Part shown: piece by piece, positions 11,340 through 20,595 of the stretch
How the letters are laid out: each line of letters begins with the position of its first letter
How positions within the stretch are numbered: position 1 is the first letter of the stretch
From: Micromonospora cremea
Lineage (GTDB): Bacteria > Actinomycetota > Actinomycetes > Mycobacteriales > Micromonosporaceae
DNA: 64,000 nucleotides
Direction of reading: 5' to 3'
Assembly: GCF_900143515.1 (NCBI RefSeq)
Contig: NZ_FSQT01000001.1
Coordinates: forward strand, 1,488,001-1,552,000
Made by a program: the position numbers and the translations under genes
Notes under the pieces: model-generated
The model's database searches: none
The model's input: only the letters and a program-made list of their open reading frames with translations
What the model was told of the DNA's origin: nothing

Positions 11340-12899
11340 ATGGCGACGACAGAACCTCCTGTGGCCGGCGACCGAGCCGTCCCCGGCCTCCGGCGCGTCT
11401 GGATCCTCGCGTTCGTCGGATTCCTGCTGATCTTCGGCGCCTGGTCGGCGGCCGCTCCCTACGACGGCACCCCGGACGAGCGGGAGCACGTCGTACGCGC
11501 CGCCGGCGTGGCGGCGGGGCAGATCGCCCCGCCGCCGGCCGCGGCCAAGAAGGGCTCGGGGGCCTTCCAGCGCGTCCCCGCCGGCCTGGTCAGGGCGCAG
11601 TGCTGGCAGTTCAAGCCGCAACGCTCGGCCGCGTGCGCGGTCCCGCCGGGCAGCGACGACACCCTGGTCCGAACGGGCACCGGCGCCGGCCGGTACCACC
11701 CCGTCTACTACGCCGTGGTTGGCTGGCCACTCACCATCTGGCCAGGCTGGTCCGGGGTGCTGCTCGCGAGGCTGATCAGCGCAGCCATCTCCGCGGCGCT
11801 GCTGGCCGGTGCGTTCGTCGTGGCGGTGAAGTGGTCCCGGCGTCGTCTGATGGTCGGTGGGCTGCTCGTCGCCGTCACCCCGATGGCCGCCCAGATGGCG
11901 AGCGCCGTCAACCCCAACGGAGTGGAGATCGCCGCCGGCGCGGCGTTCTTCGCCGCCGTCATCCCGCTGCTGCTGGACCGCCGACCGCGGCCGCACCGCG
12001 GGCTGCTGCTGCTGGCCGGCATCAGCGGCCTGCTGCTCGCGATGCTCCGTCAGACCGGGCCACTCCTGCTGGCCACCGCGTTCGTCGCCTTCGCCTTCCC
12101 GTGGCGTCAGAGCAACCTCGGTCGACTGCTGCGGGAACGGGCGGTGCGGTGGTGGGGCGCCGCGATCGTCGTCGCGGTCCTCACGGCGCTCGCCTGGGGC
12201 GTGGCGATGAAGACCTCCGACCTCGGCACCTACGGCGGCAACGTGTACACCTACGGCCAGGCCGCCTTCGCCGAGGCCGACCGGTGGCGCGGGTACCTCG
12301 ACCAGATGGTCGGTGTCACGTCCTGGCTGGACACCCGGATGCCCGCCCCGGCCTACCTGATCTGGCAGTTCCTGGCCGCGGCGCTGGTGGTCGGGGCGTT
12401 CGTCTTCGGCCGGCTGGTCGATCGTTGGCGGCTGCTCGTCCTGTTCGTCGGCGGTGTCGTCGTGCCCTCCGCGATGCAGGTGGCCCTGGTCAAGCAGACC
12501 GGATTCGTCACCCAGGGCCGCTACATGCTGCCGATACTCGCCGGGATGCTGCTGTTCGCCGCCTACGTCTGGGAAGAGCGTGGCCTCGACGCCGCCCGCA
12601 GCCGCACCCTGGTCCGGCTCAGCATCGTCCTGCTTCTGCCGATCCAACTGTTCACGTTGATCTTCACGATGGTGCGCTGGCAAAACGGGCTGCCCCGGTA
12701 CCTCACCTTCCGCACGCTCAACCCGTTCGCTGGCGACTGGCACCCGCCACTCGGCTCGATTACACCCCTGGTGGCGAGCGTGCTCGGTCTCGTCCTGCTC
12801 GGCGGCCTGGCGTGGTGGGTGTCGTCGCGTCCTCTCGCCGAGACTGGCGAACCGGCGTCCCCGGACGTCGTGCAGCCGCCAGCGGTGGGCCTCCGCTGA
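11340..12899 (+). CDS. DUF2142-like polytopic membrane protein, probable GT-C-type glycosyltransferase
   Basis: About 519 aa with some 10-12 predicted membrane helices. After the first helix there is a large loop with PYDGTPDEREHVVRAAGVAAG, the acidic D-E-x-x-H signature of DUF2142 proteins, which look like GT-C glycosyltransferases using polyprenyl-linked donors. A second loop carries GRYHPVYYAVVGWP. I preferred the ATG at 11340 over a TTG at 11316 because it follows a GGAAGG/AGAGA stretch. Co-direction with the GT2 gene suggests that it transfers the sugar the GT2 enzyme loads onto lipid. Activity is inferred from fold and context. Confidence 0.8.
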   Translation: MATTEPPVAGDRAVPGLRRVWILAFVGFLLIFGAWSAAAPYDGTPDEREHVVRAAGVAAGQIAPPPAAAKKGSGAFQRVPAGLVRAQCWQFKPQRSAACAVPPGSDDTLVRTGTGAGRYHPVYYAVVGWPLTIWPGWSGVLLARLISAAISAALLAGAFVVAVKWSRRRLMVGGLLVAVTPMAAQMASAVNPNGVEIAAGAAFFAAVIPLLLDRRPRPHRGLLLLAGISGLLLAMLRQTGPLLLATAFVAFAFPWRQSNLGRLLRERAVRWWGAAIVVAVLTALAWGVAMKTSDLGTYGGNVYTYGQAAFAEADRWRGYLDQMVGVTSWLDTRMPAPAYLIWQFLAAALVVGAFVFGRLVDRWRLLVLFVGGVVVPSAMQVALVKQTGFVTQGRYMLPILAGMLLFAAYVWEERGLDAARSRTLVRLSIVLLLPIQLFTLIFTMVRWQNGLPRYLTFRTLNPFAGDWHPPLGSITPLVASVLGLVLLGGLAWWVSSRPLAETGEPASPDVVQPPAVGLR

Positions 12900-13049
12900 T
12901 CGCCGGCCGAACCCGCCCGTGGCCGGTGCGGGCGTCAGCGTCGGTTGCGGACTAGGCTGGCGTCGAGGTAGTCCGAGCGAGTGGGAGCGCTGGCCCGCCG
13001 GTAACGAGCGTGGGACCGGGACGTCAGCCAGCTGAAGCGGGGACGCGGC

Positions 13050-14567
13050 ATGAGCGTACGGCGAATCATGGGCACCGAGATCGAGTACGGCATCTCCGTG
13101 CCCGGCCAGGCCGGAGCCAACCCGATGGTCACCTCGTCCCAGGTGGTCAACGCATACGGAGCCCGCCCCGAGCTCAACCGGGGCGGACGGGCCCGCTGGG
13201 ACTACGAGGAGGAGTCGCCGCTGCGCGACGCGCGCGGCTTCACCTACTCCGGGGCCGCCTACGACCCCGCCGAGGCCCTCGCCGACGAGGACCTCGGCCT
13301 GGCCAACGTGATACTCACCAACGGCGCCCGCCTCTACGTCGACCACGCCCACCCGGAATACTCCACGCCCGAGGTGACCAACCCGCGCGACGTGGTGCGC
13401 TGGGACAAGGCCGGCGAGCGGGTGATGGCCGAGGCGTCCCGCCGGGCCGCCACCATCCCCGGCAGCCAGCCGATCCACCTCTACAAGAACAACACCGACA
13501 ACAAGGGCGCCAGCTACGGCGCGCACGAGAACTACCTGATGCGCCGGCAGACCCCGTTCGCCGACATCGTGGCGTACCTGACGCCCTTCTTCGTCACCCG
13601 GCAGATCGTCACCGGCGCCGGCCGCGTCGGCATCGGCCAGGACGGCGGCCAGAGCGGCTTCCAGATTTCCCAGCGGGCCGACTTCTTCGAGGTCGAGGTG
13701 GGTCTGGAGACCACCCTCAAGCGCCCCATCATCAACACCCGGGACGAGCCGCACGCCGACGCCGACAAGTACCGCCGGCTGCACGTCATCATCGGCGATG
13801 CCAACCTCTCGGAGATCTCCACCTACCTCAAGGTCGGCACCACCGCGCTGATCCTCACCATGATCGAGGAAAAGGCGCTCGGTCCGGACCTCGGCATCGC
13901 CGACCCGGTCAGTGAGCTGCGTGCGGTCAGCCACGACCCGTCCCTGTCCCACCGGATGCGGCTGCGCGACGGCCGCCGGCTGACCGCGCTGGACGTGCAG
14001 TGGGCCTACCTGGAGCGCGTCCGGTCCTTTGTCGACGACCGCTACGGCTCGGACGTGGACGAGCAGACCACCGACGTGCTCGACCGTTGGGAGAGCGTGC
14101 TGGACCGGCTGGGCCGCGATCCGATGCTCTGCGCCGACGAGTTGGACTGGGTGGCGAAGCTGCGGCTGCTGGAGGGCTACCGGGAGCGGGAGAAGCTCGG
14201 CTGGGGCGCGCACAAGCTCCAGCTCGTCGACCTGCAATACTCCGACGTCCGGCCGGAGAAGGGCCTCTACCACCGGCTGGTCTCCCGGGGCGCGATGAAG
14301 ACGCTGCTCACCGACGAGGAGACGCGCACCGCGATGACGGAGCCGCCCGAGGACACCCGGGCCTACTTCCGCGGCCGTTGCCTGGCGCAGTACGCCTCCG
14401 AGGTGGTCGCCGCGAGTTGGGATTCGGTGATCTTCGACGTGGGCCGGGAGTCGCTGGTCCGGGTGCCGATGATGGAGCCGGAACGGGGCACCCGCGCGCA
14501 CGTCGGGGCGTTGTTCGACCGCTGCGCCAGCGCCAAGGACCTCCTGGAGACGTTGACCGGCCGGTGA
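13050..14567 (+). CDS. dop: Pup deamidase/depupylase Dop
   Basis: ATP-binding carboxylate-amine-ligase-fold enzyme, 505 aa, that deamidates the C-terminal Gln of Pup to Glu and removes Pup from substrates. It starts [15 protein letters not shown] with the metal-binding Glu residues; the catalytic Asp is in [14 protein letters not shown] (about 98). A long insertion at about 40-80, absent from PafA, is the Dop-loop that tells Dop from the ligase. [15 protein letters not shown] and [13 protein letters not shown] are shared with PafA at 24505. The gene is 150 bp after the glycan island; a TAGGCT box at 12953 may be its -10. Its stop overlaps the GTG of a short acyltransferase-like frame. Confidence 0.97.
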   Translation: MSVRRIMGTEIEYGISVPGQAGANPMVTSSQVVNAYGARPELNRGGRARWDYEEESPLRDARGFTYSGAAYDPAEALADEDLGLANVILTNGARLYVDHAHPEYSTPEVTNPRDVVRWDKAGERVMAEASRRAATIPGSQPIHLYKNNTDNKGASYGAHENYLMRRQTPFADIVAYLTPFFVTRQIVTGAGRVGIGQDGGQSGFQISQRADFFEVEVGLETTLKRPIINTRDEPHADADKYRRLHVIIGDANLSEISTYLKVGTTALILTMIEEKALGPDLGIADPVSELRAVSHDPSLSHRMRLRDGRRLTALDVQWAYLERVRSFVDDRYGSDVDEQTTDVLDRWESVLDRLGRDPMLCADELDWVAKLRLLEGYREREKLGWGAHKLQLVDLQYSDVRPEKGLYHRLVSRGAMKTLLTDEETRTAMTEPPEDTRAYFRGRCLAQYASEVVAASWDSVIFDVGRESLVRVPMMEPERGTRAHVGALFDRCASAKDLLETLTGR

Positions 14568-14854
14568 GCGGCAGTACGCCCGCTGCGGATCGCCCTGTGG
14601 CATGGGTGGTCATGGTCTTCACCGTCGTGCTGGCGTTCCTGTCCTGGCACCTGGTGGAGAAGCCCGCACTGCGGTTCAAGGACTGGACGCCCCGCCTCCG
14701 CCGTTCGGGGCCGCCCACCGGCGGCCCGGCGGAGCAGCCCGCGCCAGCGCGAGCCGGAACGTGCGCCGGTGGCGGAACCGGTGCCGGTCTCGGCCGACGG
14801 GCCGGCGCACCGCGGCTGACGGCCGGCACGTTGCTGTGGCTGTGCGCGCACTGA
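14564..14854 (+). pseudogene. Remnant of a membrane acyltransferase (C-terminal end only)
   Basis: A 96-aa frame whose GTG overlaps the dop stop (GTGA). Residues about 13-45 carry a hydrophobic helix followed by SWHLVEKPALRFKDW, the hallmark end of OafA-type acyltransferase-3 proteins. The other nine or so helices are missing. The rest is Pro/Gly/Ala-rich with no recognisable domain. It is most simply the tail of a deleted acyltransferase gene now joined to dop. It could still be translated by coupling, giving a one-helix peptide. Confidence 0.6.
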
Positions 14855-14954
14855 TCGCCGTCGGCGACAGCGCGATCCGAACACGGCTGACGAGGGGGCT
14901 TCCTGTCGCCTCGGCGGGGTAGATTTCATGCCAGGCGATCTAGAGGAGGCAGCA

Positions 14955-15170
14955 ATGGCCACTCGTGACAGCGGCGGTCAGTCGCAGTCCGGCAAGTCCC
15001 GGCAGGGCGAGGAGATCGAGGACGTCACCACCGAGGCCAACCCTGAGGTGGCGGAGCGGCACGCCGAGATCACCGAGGACGTCGACGACCTGCTCGACGA
15101 GATCGACTCCGTCCTTGAGGAGAACGCCGAGGAATTCGTGAGAGGTTACGTGCAAAAAGGGGGCCAATGA
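14955..15170 (+). CDS. pup: Prokaryotic ubiquitin-like protein Pup
   Basis: Intrinsically disordered 71-aa modifier that PafA attaches to substrate lysines through its C-terminal residue. It is acidic; the helical Arc-binding region (about 38-60, TEDVDDLLDEIDSVLEENAE) is followed by the strongly conserved [11 protein letters not shown] end. The last residue is Gln, so Dop must deamidate it before ligation, which agrees with dop lying just upstream. ATG at 14955 has GAGGAGG 7 nt upstream. The stop overlaps the next ATG (ATGA), coupling it to the endonuclease-like gene. A TAGATT box at 14920 may be a -10. Confidence 0.98.
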   Translation: MATRDSGGQSQSGKSRQGEEIEDVTTEANPEVAERHAEITEDVDDLLDEIDSVLEENAEEFVRGYVQKGGQ

Positions 15171-15847
15171 GCCTTATGTCCGGGTCGCCTGGGCAATCGG
15201 ACAAGGTGTGCCCGCAGTGTAAGCGGCTGCTGCCTATCGCGGAATTCCACCGTGACCGTCGGCGGGCAGATGGCTTCGCCTTCTACTGCAAGTCGTGCGC
15301 CGCTTCCCGGTCTGAGGCGAGCCGCCGCAAGCGTGGCGTAGCCCCGCTGCGGAAGTCGCCAACACCAGTCGCCGACGGTCTCAAGTGGTGCCCGGACTGT
15401 GAGCACATCAAGCCGCTGGAGGCGTTCCCCACCACCACGACAAAGGCCAGTGGCCGGCACAGCTACTGCAAACCCTGCCATAATGCCCGGGGCAAGGAGA
15501 GCAGGCAGCGGCTGTACGGCGGCAGCCGCGAATACCACCTGCGGCGGCGCTACGGCGTAGGGCAGAAGGAGTTCGACGAGCTTCTGGCCGAGCAGGGCGG
15601 TGTCTGCGCGATCTGCGGCGGCGCGGACCCGCAACATCTGGACCACGATCATCGCACCGGATGGGTGCGCGGGATACTCTGCTTCAACTGCAACGGTGGT
15701 CTTGGCCAGTTCCGTGACAGTCCCATGGGGCTGGCCAGGGCGATCACGTACCTGAGAGGAACTACGTGGCAGCGGGCTTTGATCCATCCGGGCGTCTACC
15801 AGATGTGTTCACCAACGCGGGGACGTCCTCCTTCACCACGTTTCTGA
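15167..15847 (+). CDS. Endonuclease VII-like HNH protein with duplicated zinc fingers, nested between pup and prcB
   Basis: 226-aa protein related to phage recombination endonuclease VII. Two repeated zinc units come first: CPQC...CKSC (15-44) and CPDC...CKPC (75-104). The nuclease core is CAICGG (147-152), [16 protein letters not shown] and [11 protein letters not shown]; His158, Asp159 and His160 fit the HNH catalytic triad and the four Cys bind structural zinc. The start overlaps the pup stop by 4 nt, and the last 82 nt, coding only a tail after the core, overlap prcB in another frame. The role next to the proteasome is unknown; DNA cleavage is inferred from the family. Confidence 0.88.
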   Translation: MSLMSGSPGQSDKVCPQCKRLLPIAEFHRDRRRADGFAFYCKSCAASRSEASRRKRGVAPLRKSPTPVADGLKWCPDCEHIKPLEAFPTTTTKASGRHSYCKPCHNARGKESRQRLYGGSREYHLRRRYGVGQKEFDELLAEQGGVCAICGGADPQHLDHDHRTGWVRGILCFNCNGGLGQFRDSPMGLARAITYLRGTTWQRALIHPGVYQMCSPTRGRPPSPRF

Positions 15848-16605
15848 GCCGGGTGGCGCCGGAGATGCTGCCCGGTCGACGGCCGCTGCCGCCGGGCATG
15901 GCCGCCGACCTGGCGCCGCACGCGACCACCATCGTGGCCATCGCGGCCGCCGACGGTGTGGTGATGGCCGGCGACCGACGGGCCACCATGGGCAACCTGA
16001 TCGCCCAGCGCGACATCGAGAAGGTGCACCCCGCCGACGCGTACTCGCTGGTCGGCATCGCGGGCACCGCGGGCATCGGCATCGAGCTGATGCGACTGTT
16101 CCAGGTGGAGTTGGAGCACTACGAGAAGATCGAGGGCGCCATGCTCTCGCTGGACGGCAAGGCCAACCGGCTGGCCTCGATGATCCGGGGCAACCTGGGC
16201 GCCGCCATGCAGGGGCTGGCGGTCGTGCCACTCTTCGCCGGCTTCGACCTCGCCTGCGCCGATCCGACGAGGGCTGGCCGGATCTTCAGCTTCGACGTGA
16301 CCGGCGGCCCGTACGAGGAGACCGGCTACGACGCGATTGGCTCCGGCTCGCTCTTCGCCAAGTCGGCCTTGAAGAAGCGCTTCCGGGCCGGCCTGTCCGT
16401 CGACGACGCGACCCGGCTGGCGGTCGAGGCGCTCTACGACGCCGCGGACGACGACACCGCGACCGGCGGACCGGACCTGACCCGACGGATCTACCCGGTG
16501 GTGATGACCGCGACCGCCGAGGGCACCCGCCGGCTGACCGACGCCGAGACGGCGGCGATCGCCGAGGGCGTGGTCTCCGGCCGGATGGAGAACCCGGGCG
16601 GTTGA
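15766..16605 (+). CDS. prcB: 20S proteasome beta subunit
   Basis: Catalytic subunit of the proteasome core, 279 aa. A propeptide of 53 residues ends DLAPHA and is cut autocatalytically before Thr54 ([11 protein letters not shown]), the nucleophile. [13 protein letters not shown] holds the lysine-equivalent and substrate-pocket region; Asp and Arg of GDRR and the [11 protein letters not shown] segment are typical. GTG at 15766 is used because GAGAGGA lies 6 nt before it; the start lies inside the endonuclease-like gene, so expression is probably coupled. prcA follows after 61 bp. Confidence 0.97.
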   Translation: MAAGFDPSGRLPDVFTNAGTSSFTTFLSRVAPEMLPGRRPLPPGMAADLAPHATTIVAIAAADGVVMAGDRRATMGNLIAQRDIEKVHPADAYSLVGIAGTAGIGIELMRLFQVELEHYEKIEGAMLSLDGKANRLASMIRGNLGAAMQGLAVVPLFAGFDLACADPTRAGRIFSFDVTGGPYEETGYDAIGSGSLFAKSALKKRFRAGLSVDDATRLAVEALYDAADDDTATGGPDLTRRIYPVVMTATAEGTRRLTDAETAAIAEGVVSGRMENPGG

Positions 16606-16666
16606 CCCTCGTCCACCCCCACCAGTCAGCAGTCGTCAGCACAGCGCCGTAAGGAGAACCGCCGCC

Positions 16667-17488
16667 GTGGCCATGCAGTTCTACGCCTCGCCCGAACAGA
16701 TCATGCGCGACCGCTCCGAGTTGGCCCGCAAGGGCATCGCCCGGGGTCGCAGCGCGGTGGTCCTCAGCTATGCCGGCGGGGTGCTCTTCGTCGCGGAGAA
16801 CCTGTCCAGCGCCCTGCACAAGGTCAGTGAGATCTACGACCGGATCGGCTTCGCCGCCGTCGGGCGGTACAACGAGTTCGAGAACCTGCGCCGGGCCGGC
16901 GTGCGGATGGCTGACCTGAACGGGCTCAGCTACGACCGGCGGGACGTCACCGGTCGGGCGTTGGCGAACGCGTTCGCGCAGACGCTGGGCGCGATCTTCA
17001 CCGAGCAGTCGAAGCCGTTCGAGGTGGAGATCTGCGTGGCGGAGGTCGGGGCCACCGCGGACGACGACGAGCTGTACCGACTGACCTACGACGGTTCGGT
17101 GAACGACGAGCCGGGGCGGATGGCGATGGGCGGGCAGGCCGAGGCGATCACCGGCGTGCTGAAGTCCAACCACCGACCGGACATGTCGCTCGGCGAGGCA
17201 GTCAAGGTGGCGGTGCAGGCGTTGAGCACCGTCGGCGGGGAGGGCGGCGCCGCCCGGACGATCGCCGCCAACCAGCTGGAGGTGGCGGTGCTGGACCGTC
17301 AGCGGGTGGGGCGTACCTTCCGGCGGATCACGGGTGCGGCGCTGACCGGGCTGCTCGACGGGGAAGCGGAGCAGGCGCCCGGCGAGCGGCCGGGCTCTCC
17401 GACGGTGCCGACCGGGGAGACGGGCAAGCCGACCAGCTCGGCGGGCTCGGCGGACCTGGAGGATCGGCCGGGCCAGACCGAGCGCTGA
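16667..17488 (+). CDS. prcA: 20S proteasome alpha subunit
   Basis: Forms the outer rings and gate of the core, 273 aa. The N-terminal gating segment [25 protein letters not shown] is followed by [19 protein letters not shown], as in mycobacterial PrcA. No catalytic Thr is present, as expected. The C-terminal about 40 residues are a low-complexity Pro/Gly/Ser tail, common in actinobacteria. GTG at 16667 has AAGGAG 10 nt upstream; ATG at 16673 is the alternative. A hairpin terminator at 17503 closes the pup-prcB-prcA unit. Confidence 0.96.
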   Translation: MAMQFYASPEQIMRDRSELARKGIARGRSAVVLSYAGGVLFVAENLSSALHKVSEIYDRIGFAAVGRYNEFENLRRAGVRMADLNGLSYDRRDVTGRALANAFAQTLGAIFTEQSKPFEVEICVAEVGATADDDELYRLTYDGSVNDEPGRMAMGGQAEAITGVLKSNHRPDMSLGEAVKVAVQALSTVGGEGGAARTIAANQLEVAVLDRQRVGRTFRRITGAALTGLLDGEAEQAPGERPGSPTVPTGETGKPTSSAGSADLEDRPGQTER

Positions 17489-17502
17489 TCCGGAAAAGCG
17501 AG

Positions 17503-17532
17503 CGCCGGGGACCGGGCTTCCGGTCCCCGGCG
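17503..17532. terminator. 13-bp hairpin between prcA and the minus-strand glycan genes
   Basis: CGCCGGGGACCGG (17503-17515), loop GCTT, exact complement (17520-17532), then TTTCTG. It lies between two convergent genes and can serve both. Confidence 0.85.
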
Positions 17533-17561
17533 TTTCTGTACCGGGATGGCCTCGTAGCGGG

Positions 17562-18590
17562 TCAGCGGCGCTGCAGCAGCGGCCGGGCCAGGGACCAGTA
17601 GCCGGCCGCAACCGCGTTGAACAGGCCCATTCCGGGGGGCGCGTCGACGTTCGACGGGGCGACCCGGGCGGTCATCAGTGCGGCGATCACGCCGTCGGGC
17701 ACGGTGCGCTCGGCCTGGAGCTGTCGGCGGCGGGCGCTGACCCAGGACCGATTGCTCCACAGCCAGGCCCAGCCGCGTGCCTTCTGCCTGGTCCAGCCGC
17801 CCGCGACCGCGGCGGCGAGCATGGCGGCCTCGGTGAGCAGCAGCATCGGGGCGAGCAGCACCAGCGTCCGGGTCTGGTAGGCGGTGAGCAGGGTGACCAG
17901 CCGGTTGCGTTCCACCAGGTAGAGCTTCAGCTCGTTGCGGGAGAACTCGTAGTGGTGCCGGACGACGGCGTCCGGGACGTACTCCAGGCGTAGGCCGCGT
18001 TGCCAGAGCCGCAGGCTGAGTTCGGTGTCCTCGTGGTAGGCGAAGTACTCGGCGGCGAAGCCGTCGAGTTCCTGCCAGCGCTGACGGCTGATCACGAAGC
18101 AGCAGCCGCTGAGCGAGGGGACGGTGGTGCGGCGAGCATGGGCGGTTGCCGGTTCCCCGTTGCCGCCGGCCCAGGACAGCCCGGTGAAGTGCAGCGGGTT
18201 GCCGGAGGTGTTGATCAGCTCGGGGGTGTCGGCCAGCCGGATCGAGGCCATGGCGGCGCCGACGCCGGGCTCGGCGGCCACCGCGACGGTCTTGGCGAGG
18301 GCGTCCGGGGCGACGATCGCGTCGGAGTTGACGAAGGCGAGCCAGTCGCCGGTGGCCTCGGCGGCGCCGAGCCGGCAGCCACCGGAGTAACCGGTGTTGC
18401 TGTCGGGCCGGAACACCCGGACCTGTGGGAGGCCCTTGACGACGTCGATGCCACCGCCGGTGCAGCCGTTGTCGACGACGATCAGCTCGATGTCGACGTC
18501 GGTGCTGGCCAGCACGGCGCGGGCGGCGTCGACCAGGTACGGCTCGGCGCCGTAGGCGAGCATCACCGCGGTCACCTGTGGGCGGGTCAT
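17562..18590 (-). CDS. Family 2 glycosyltransferase (rhamnosyltransferase-like)
   Basis: 342-aa GT2 enzyme. QVTAVMLAYGAEPYLVDAARAVL and ELIVVDNGCTGGG bind the nucleotide, DWLAFVNSDAIVAPDAL holds the metal-binding acid, and LSGCCFVISRQRWQELDGFAAEYFAYHEDTELSLRL... carries the acceptor-side ED motif; one or two hydrophobic helices lie at about 255-290. The organisation resembles WbbL-type rhamnosyltransferases, which fits the rml genes in the same operon, but the donor is inferred. Its ATG overlaps the flippase stop (ATGA). It is the last gene of a minus-strand operon that begins with rmlB at 22841. Confidence 0.88.
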   Translation of the reverse strand: MTRPQVTAVMLAYGAEPYLVDAARAVLASTDVDIELIVVDNGCTGGGIDVVKGLPQVRVFRPDSNTGYSGGCRLGAAEATGDWLAFVNSDAIVAPDALAKTVAVAAEPGVGAAMASIRLADTPELINTSGNPLHFTGLSWAGGNGEPATAHARRTTVPSLSGCCFVISRQRWQELDGFAAEYFAYHEDTELSLRLWQRGLRLEYVPDAVVRHHYEFSRNELKLYLVERNRLVTLLTAYQTRTLVLLAPMLLLTEAAMLAAAVAGGWTRQKARGWAWLWSNRSWVSARRRQLQAERTVPDGVIAALMTARVAPSNVDAPPGMGLFNAVAAGYWSLARPLLQRR

Positions 18591-19897
18591 CGGATGCCTC
18601 CGGATACGGCGGGGGCCACGGCGTCGTCGAGAGACCGGGCGGGGGTGGGGGTGCGACGGAAGCCAGCGAACAGCAGGACGGCCATGGTGGCGGCCACCAC
18701 GGCGGAGCCGACGGTGTAGGCGAGCTCGACCCGGAGGGTCACCGGTGCCGGGATCAGCGTCACGGCGATCAGGGCGGCGACGCCGACGGTCCAGGCGAGG
18801 GCCTGGCCGCGGTGCCGGTCGAGAGCGAGCAGTGCCTGACCGAGCACCATCGCCCACAGGTAGGCGAGGGTGGCGGCGGCCAGCCAGGCGAAGTCGCCGT
18901 GGCCGAGGACGTCGGGGGCGTCGAAGAGCGTGCGGACCAGCCATGGGCCGACCAGCACGGCGGCGATCGCCCCGGTGAGGCCGAGCGCGGTGACGATGCC
19001 GAGCGCGCGGCGCAGCAGGCTGTGGAAGCCGGCCCGGTCCCCGGTGGTGGCGGTGGTGGCCAGGCCGGGCAGCAACGACGCCTGCAACGAGCCGAAGACG
19101 AACAGCGGGATGCGCACCAGCACCAGGGCGGAGAGCAGCGCGCCGGCGGCGGCGACGTCGGAGGGGGCGAGCAGCTTGACGTTGATCACCCCGACGTTCA
19201 CCACGACCTGGGAGAGCAGGCTGGAGACGGTGAGCAGGCCGAGGCCGCGCAGCAGGGTGGCCCAGGCGACCGGCGGACCGCCACCGATGGCGCGCAGCAC
19301 CGGCGGCAGGGTGAGCACGACGCTGACCAGCGGGGCGGCGACCAGCACCACGCCGTACCAGACGGGGGAGGTCACGCCGGCCAGCCCGAGCAGGGCGACC
19401 ATGATGATGCGCAGCCCACCGTCGATGCCGAGCTGGGTGCCGTACCAGGGGAAGAGTTGCAGGCCGGAGAGGACGCCGCGGGTGGCGTAGGCGACGGCCA
19501 TCGCGGCGAGCGCGCCGACCAGCACGGTGACCATGGCGCTGTCGCCGGCGAAGAGCCGGTCGGCGAGCGGCTGACGGCCGGCGGTGACGGCCAGCACCAG
19601 CACGGCGAGCACCACGGCGGCCACCGTGACGCCGCGGGCCAGCACCGGCCCCGGTGGCAGCCCCTGGCTGTGGCGGGCGGCGACGAGCCGGGCGACCTCC
19701 TGCTCGACGGGCATGAAGACGCCGATGCCGAGGGTGAAGACGATCGACCAGAGCACCGACAGGGAGGAGTAGTCGGCCTCCGTGAGGCTGTGGCCGGCCA
19801 CCGCGAGGTGAACGTAGGAGGCGAGGCCGAGGAGACCCAGTCCGGCACCCACGGCGATCGTGCCGGGTGGGATCAGGCGCAGCAGGCGAGAGATCAT
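18587..19897 (-). CDS. Wzx/MVF-like polysaccharide flippase
   Basis: 436-aa polytopic protein with about 12-14 predicted helices and no large soluble domain. Starts PGTIAVGAGLGLLGLASYVHLAVAGH, contains VEQEVARLVAARHSQG and a mid-protein SSLLSQVVVNVGVINVKLL repeat of the first half, as in MOP-superfamily lipid flippases. Such proteins move polyprenyl-linked oligosaccharides to the outer face of the membrane. It overlaps the glycosyltransferases on both sides by 4 nt, which strongly suggests a shared pathway. Confidence 0.85.
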   Translation of the reverse strand: MISRLLRLIPPGTIAVGAGLGLLGLASYVHLAVAGHSLTEADYSSLSVLWSIVFTLGIGVFMPVEQEVARLVAARHSQGLPPGPVLARGVTVAAVVLAVLVLAVTAGRQPLADRLFAGDSAMVTVLVGALAAMAVAYATRGVLSGLQLFPWYGTQLGIDGGLRIIMVALLGLAGVTSPVWYGVVLVAAPLVSVVLTLPPVLRAIGGGPPVAWATLLRGLGLLTVSSLLSQVVVNVGVINVKLLAPSDVAAAGALLSALVLVRIPLFVFGSLQASLLPGLATTATTGDRAGFHSLLRRALGIVTALGLTGAIAAVLVGPWLVRTLFDAPDVLGHGDFAWLAAATLAYLWAMVLGQALLALDRHRGQALAWTVGVAALIAVTLIPAPVTLRVELAYTVGSAVVAATMAVLLFAGFRRTPTPARSLDDAVAPAVSGGIR

Positions 19898-20595
19898 CGA
19901 CGAATGAGCGCCAGCGTGAGCACCGCGAACGCGCGGCCCAGGTAGATCATCGCCTTGGCGGGGGAGTGGCTCGGAGTGCCGGCCATCCGCTTGCGCATGG
20001 CGACGGGCACCTGCCGGATCCGGTAGCCGCGACGAGCGGTGTGCACCAGCGTCTCCACCGTGTCGCCGAGGTACTCGGCCGGGTACCAGCCGGCGAACAT
20101 CTCGATCACCCGCCGGTTGGCCGCCCGGAAGCCGGACGTCGTGTCGGTGAGCTTGGTGCGGGCCACCCGGGACAGCACGGCCGAGAGCATCACCATCGCC
20201 CAGCGGCGCGGGCCACGGACGCTGTAGTCACCCTCGCCGGCGAACCGGGCGCCGATCACCAGGTCGTTGTCGTCGAGCATGTCGACGAGCTTCGGCACGT
20301 AGCGCGGGTCGTGCTGGCCGTCGGCGTCGACCTGGATGGCCACGTCGTAGTCGTGGTCCCGGGCGTACCGGTAGCCGAGGCGCATCGCCCCGCCGACGCC
20401 GAGGTTGTACGGCAGCTTCGCGACCCGAGCGCCGGCCGCGGCGGCGACGGCCGCGGTGCGGTCGGTGGAACCGTCGTCGACCACGAGGACGTCCACGGCC
20501 GGCAGTTCGCCGAGGACCTCGCCGACGACGTCGGCGATGGAACCCGACTCGTTGAGGGCCGGGATGATGATCAGGATCCGCTTGCCGTTAATCAT
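19894..20595 (-). CDS. Family 2 glycosyltransferase (polyprenyl-phosphate sugar synthase type)
   Basis: 233-aa soluble GT2 enzyme. RILIIIPALNESGSIADVVGEVL and VLVVDDGSTDRTAAVA bind the nucleotide, VAIQVDADGQHDPRYV carries the DxD metal site, and RGPRRWAMVMLSAVL with TDTTSGFRAANRRVIE is usual for DPM1-like enzymes. It ends without membrane anchors. It is followed upstream by DUF2304, a partner often found beside these enzymes and thought to anchor them. ATG at 20595 lies 8 nt inside the DUF2304 gene. Confidence 0.9.
   Translation of the reverse strand: MINGKRILIIIPALNESGSIADVVGEVLGELPAVDVLVVDDGSTDRTAAVAAAAGARVAKLPYNLGVGGAMRLGYRYARDHDYDVAIQVDADGQHDPRYVPKLVDMLDDNDLVIGARFAGEGDYSVRGPRRWAMVMLSAVLSRVARTKLTDTTSGFRAANRRVIEMFAGWYPAEYLGDTVETLVHTARRGYRIRQVPVAMRKRMAGTPSHSPAKAMIYLGRAFAVLTLALIRR

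Noticed and set aside
10965-14603. A 1212-codon open frame on the minus strand
   Set aside because: It is antisense to the GT2, DUF2142 and dop genes, whose families are certain; long antisense frames are expected at this GC content, and its product is low-complexity Arg/Gly/His.
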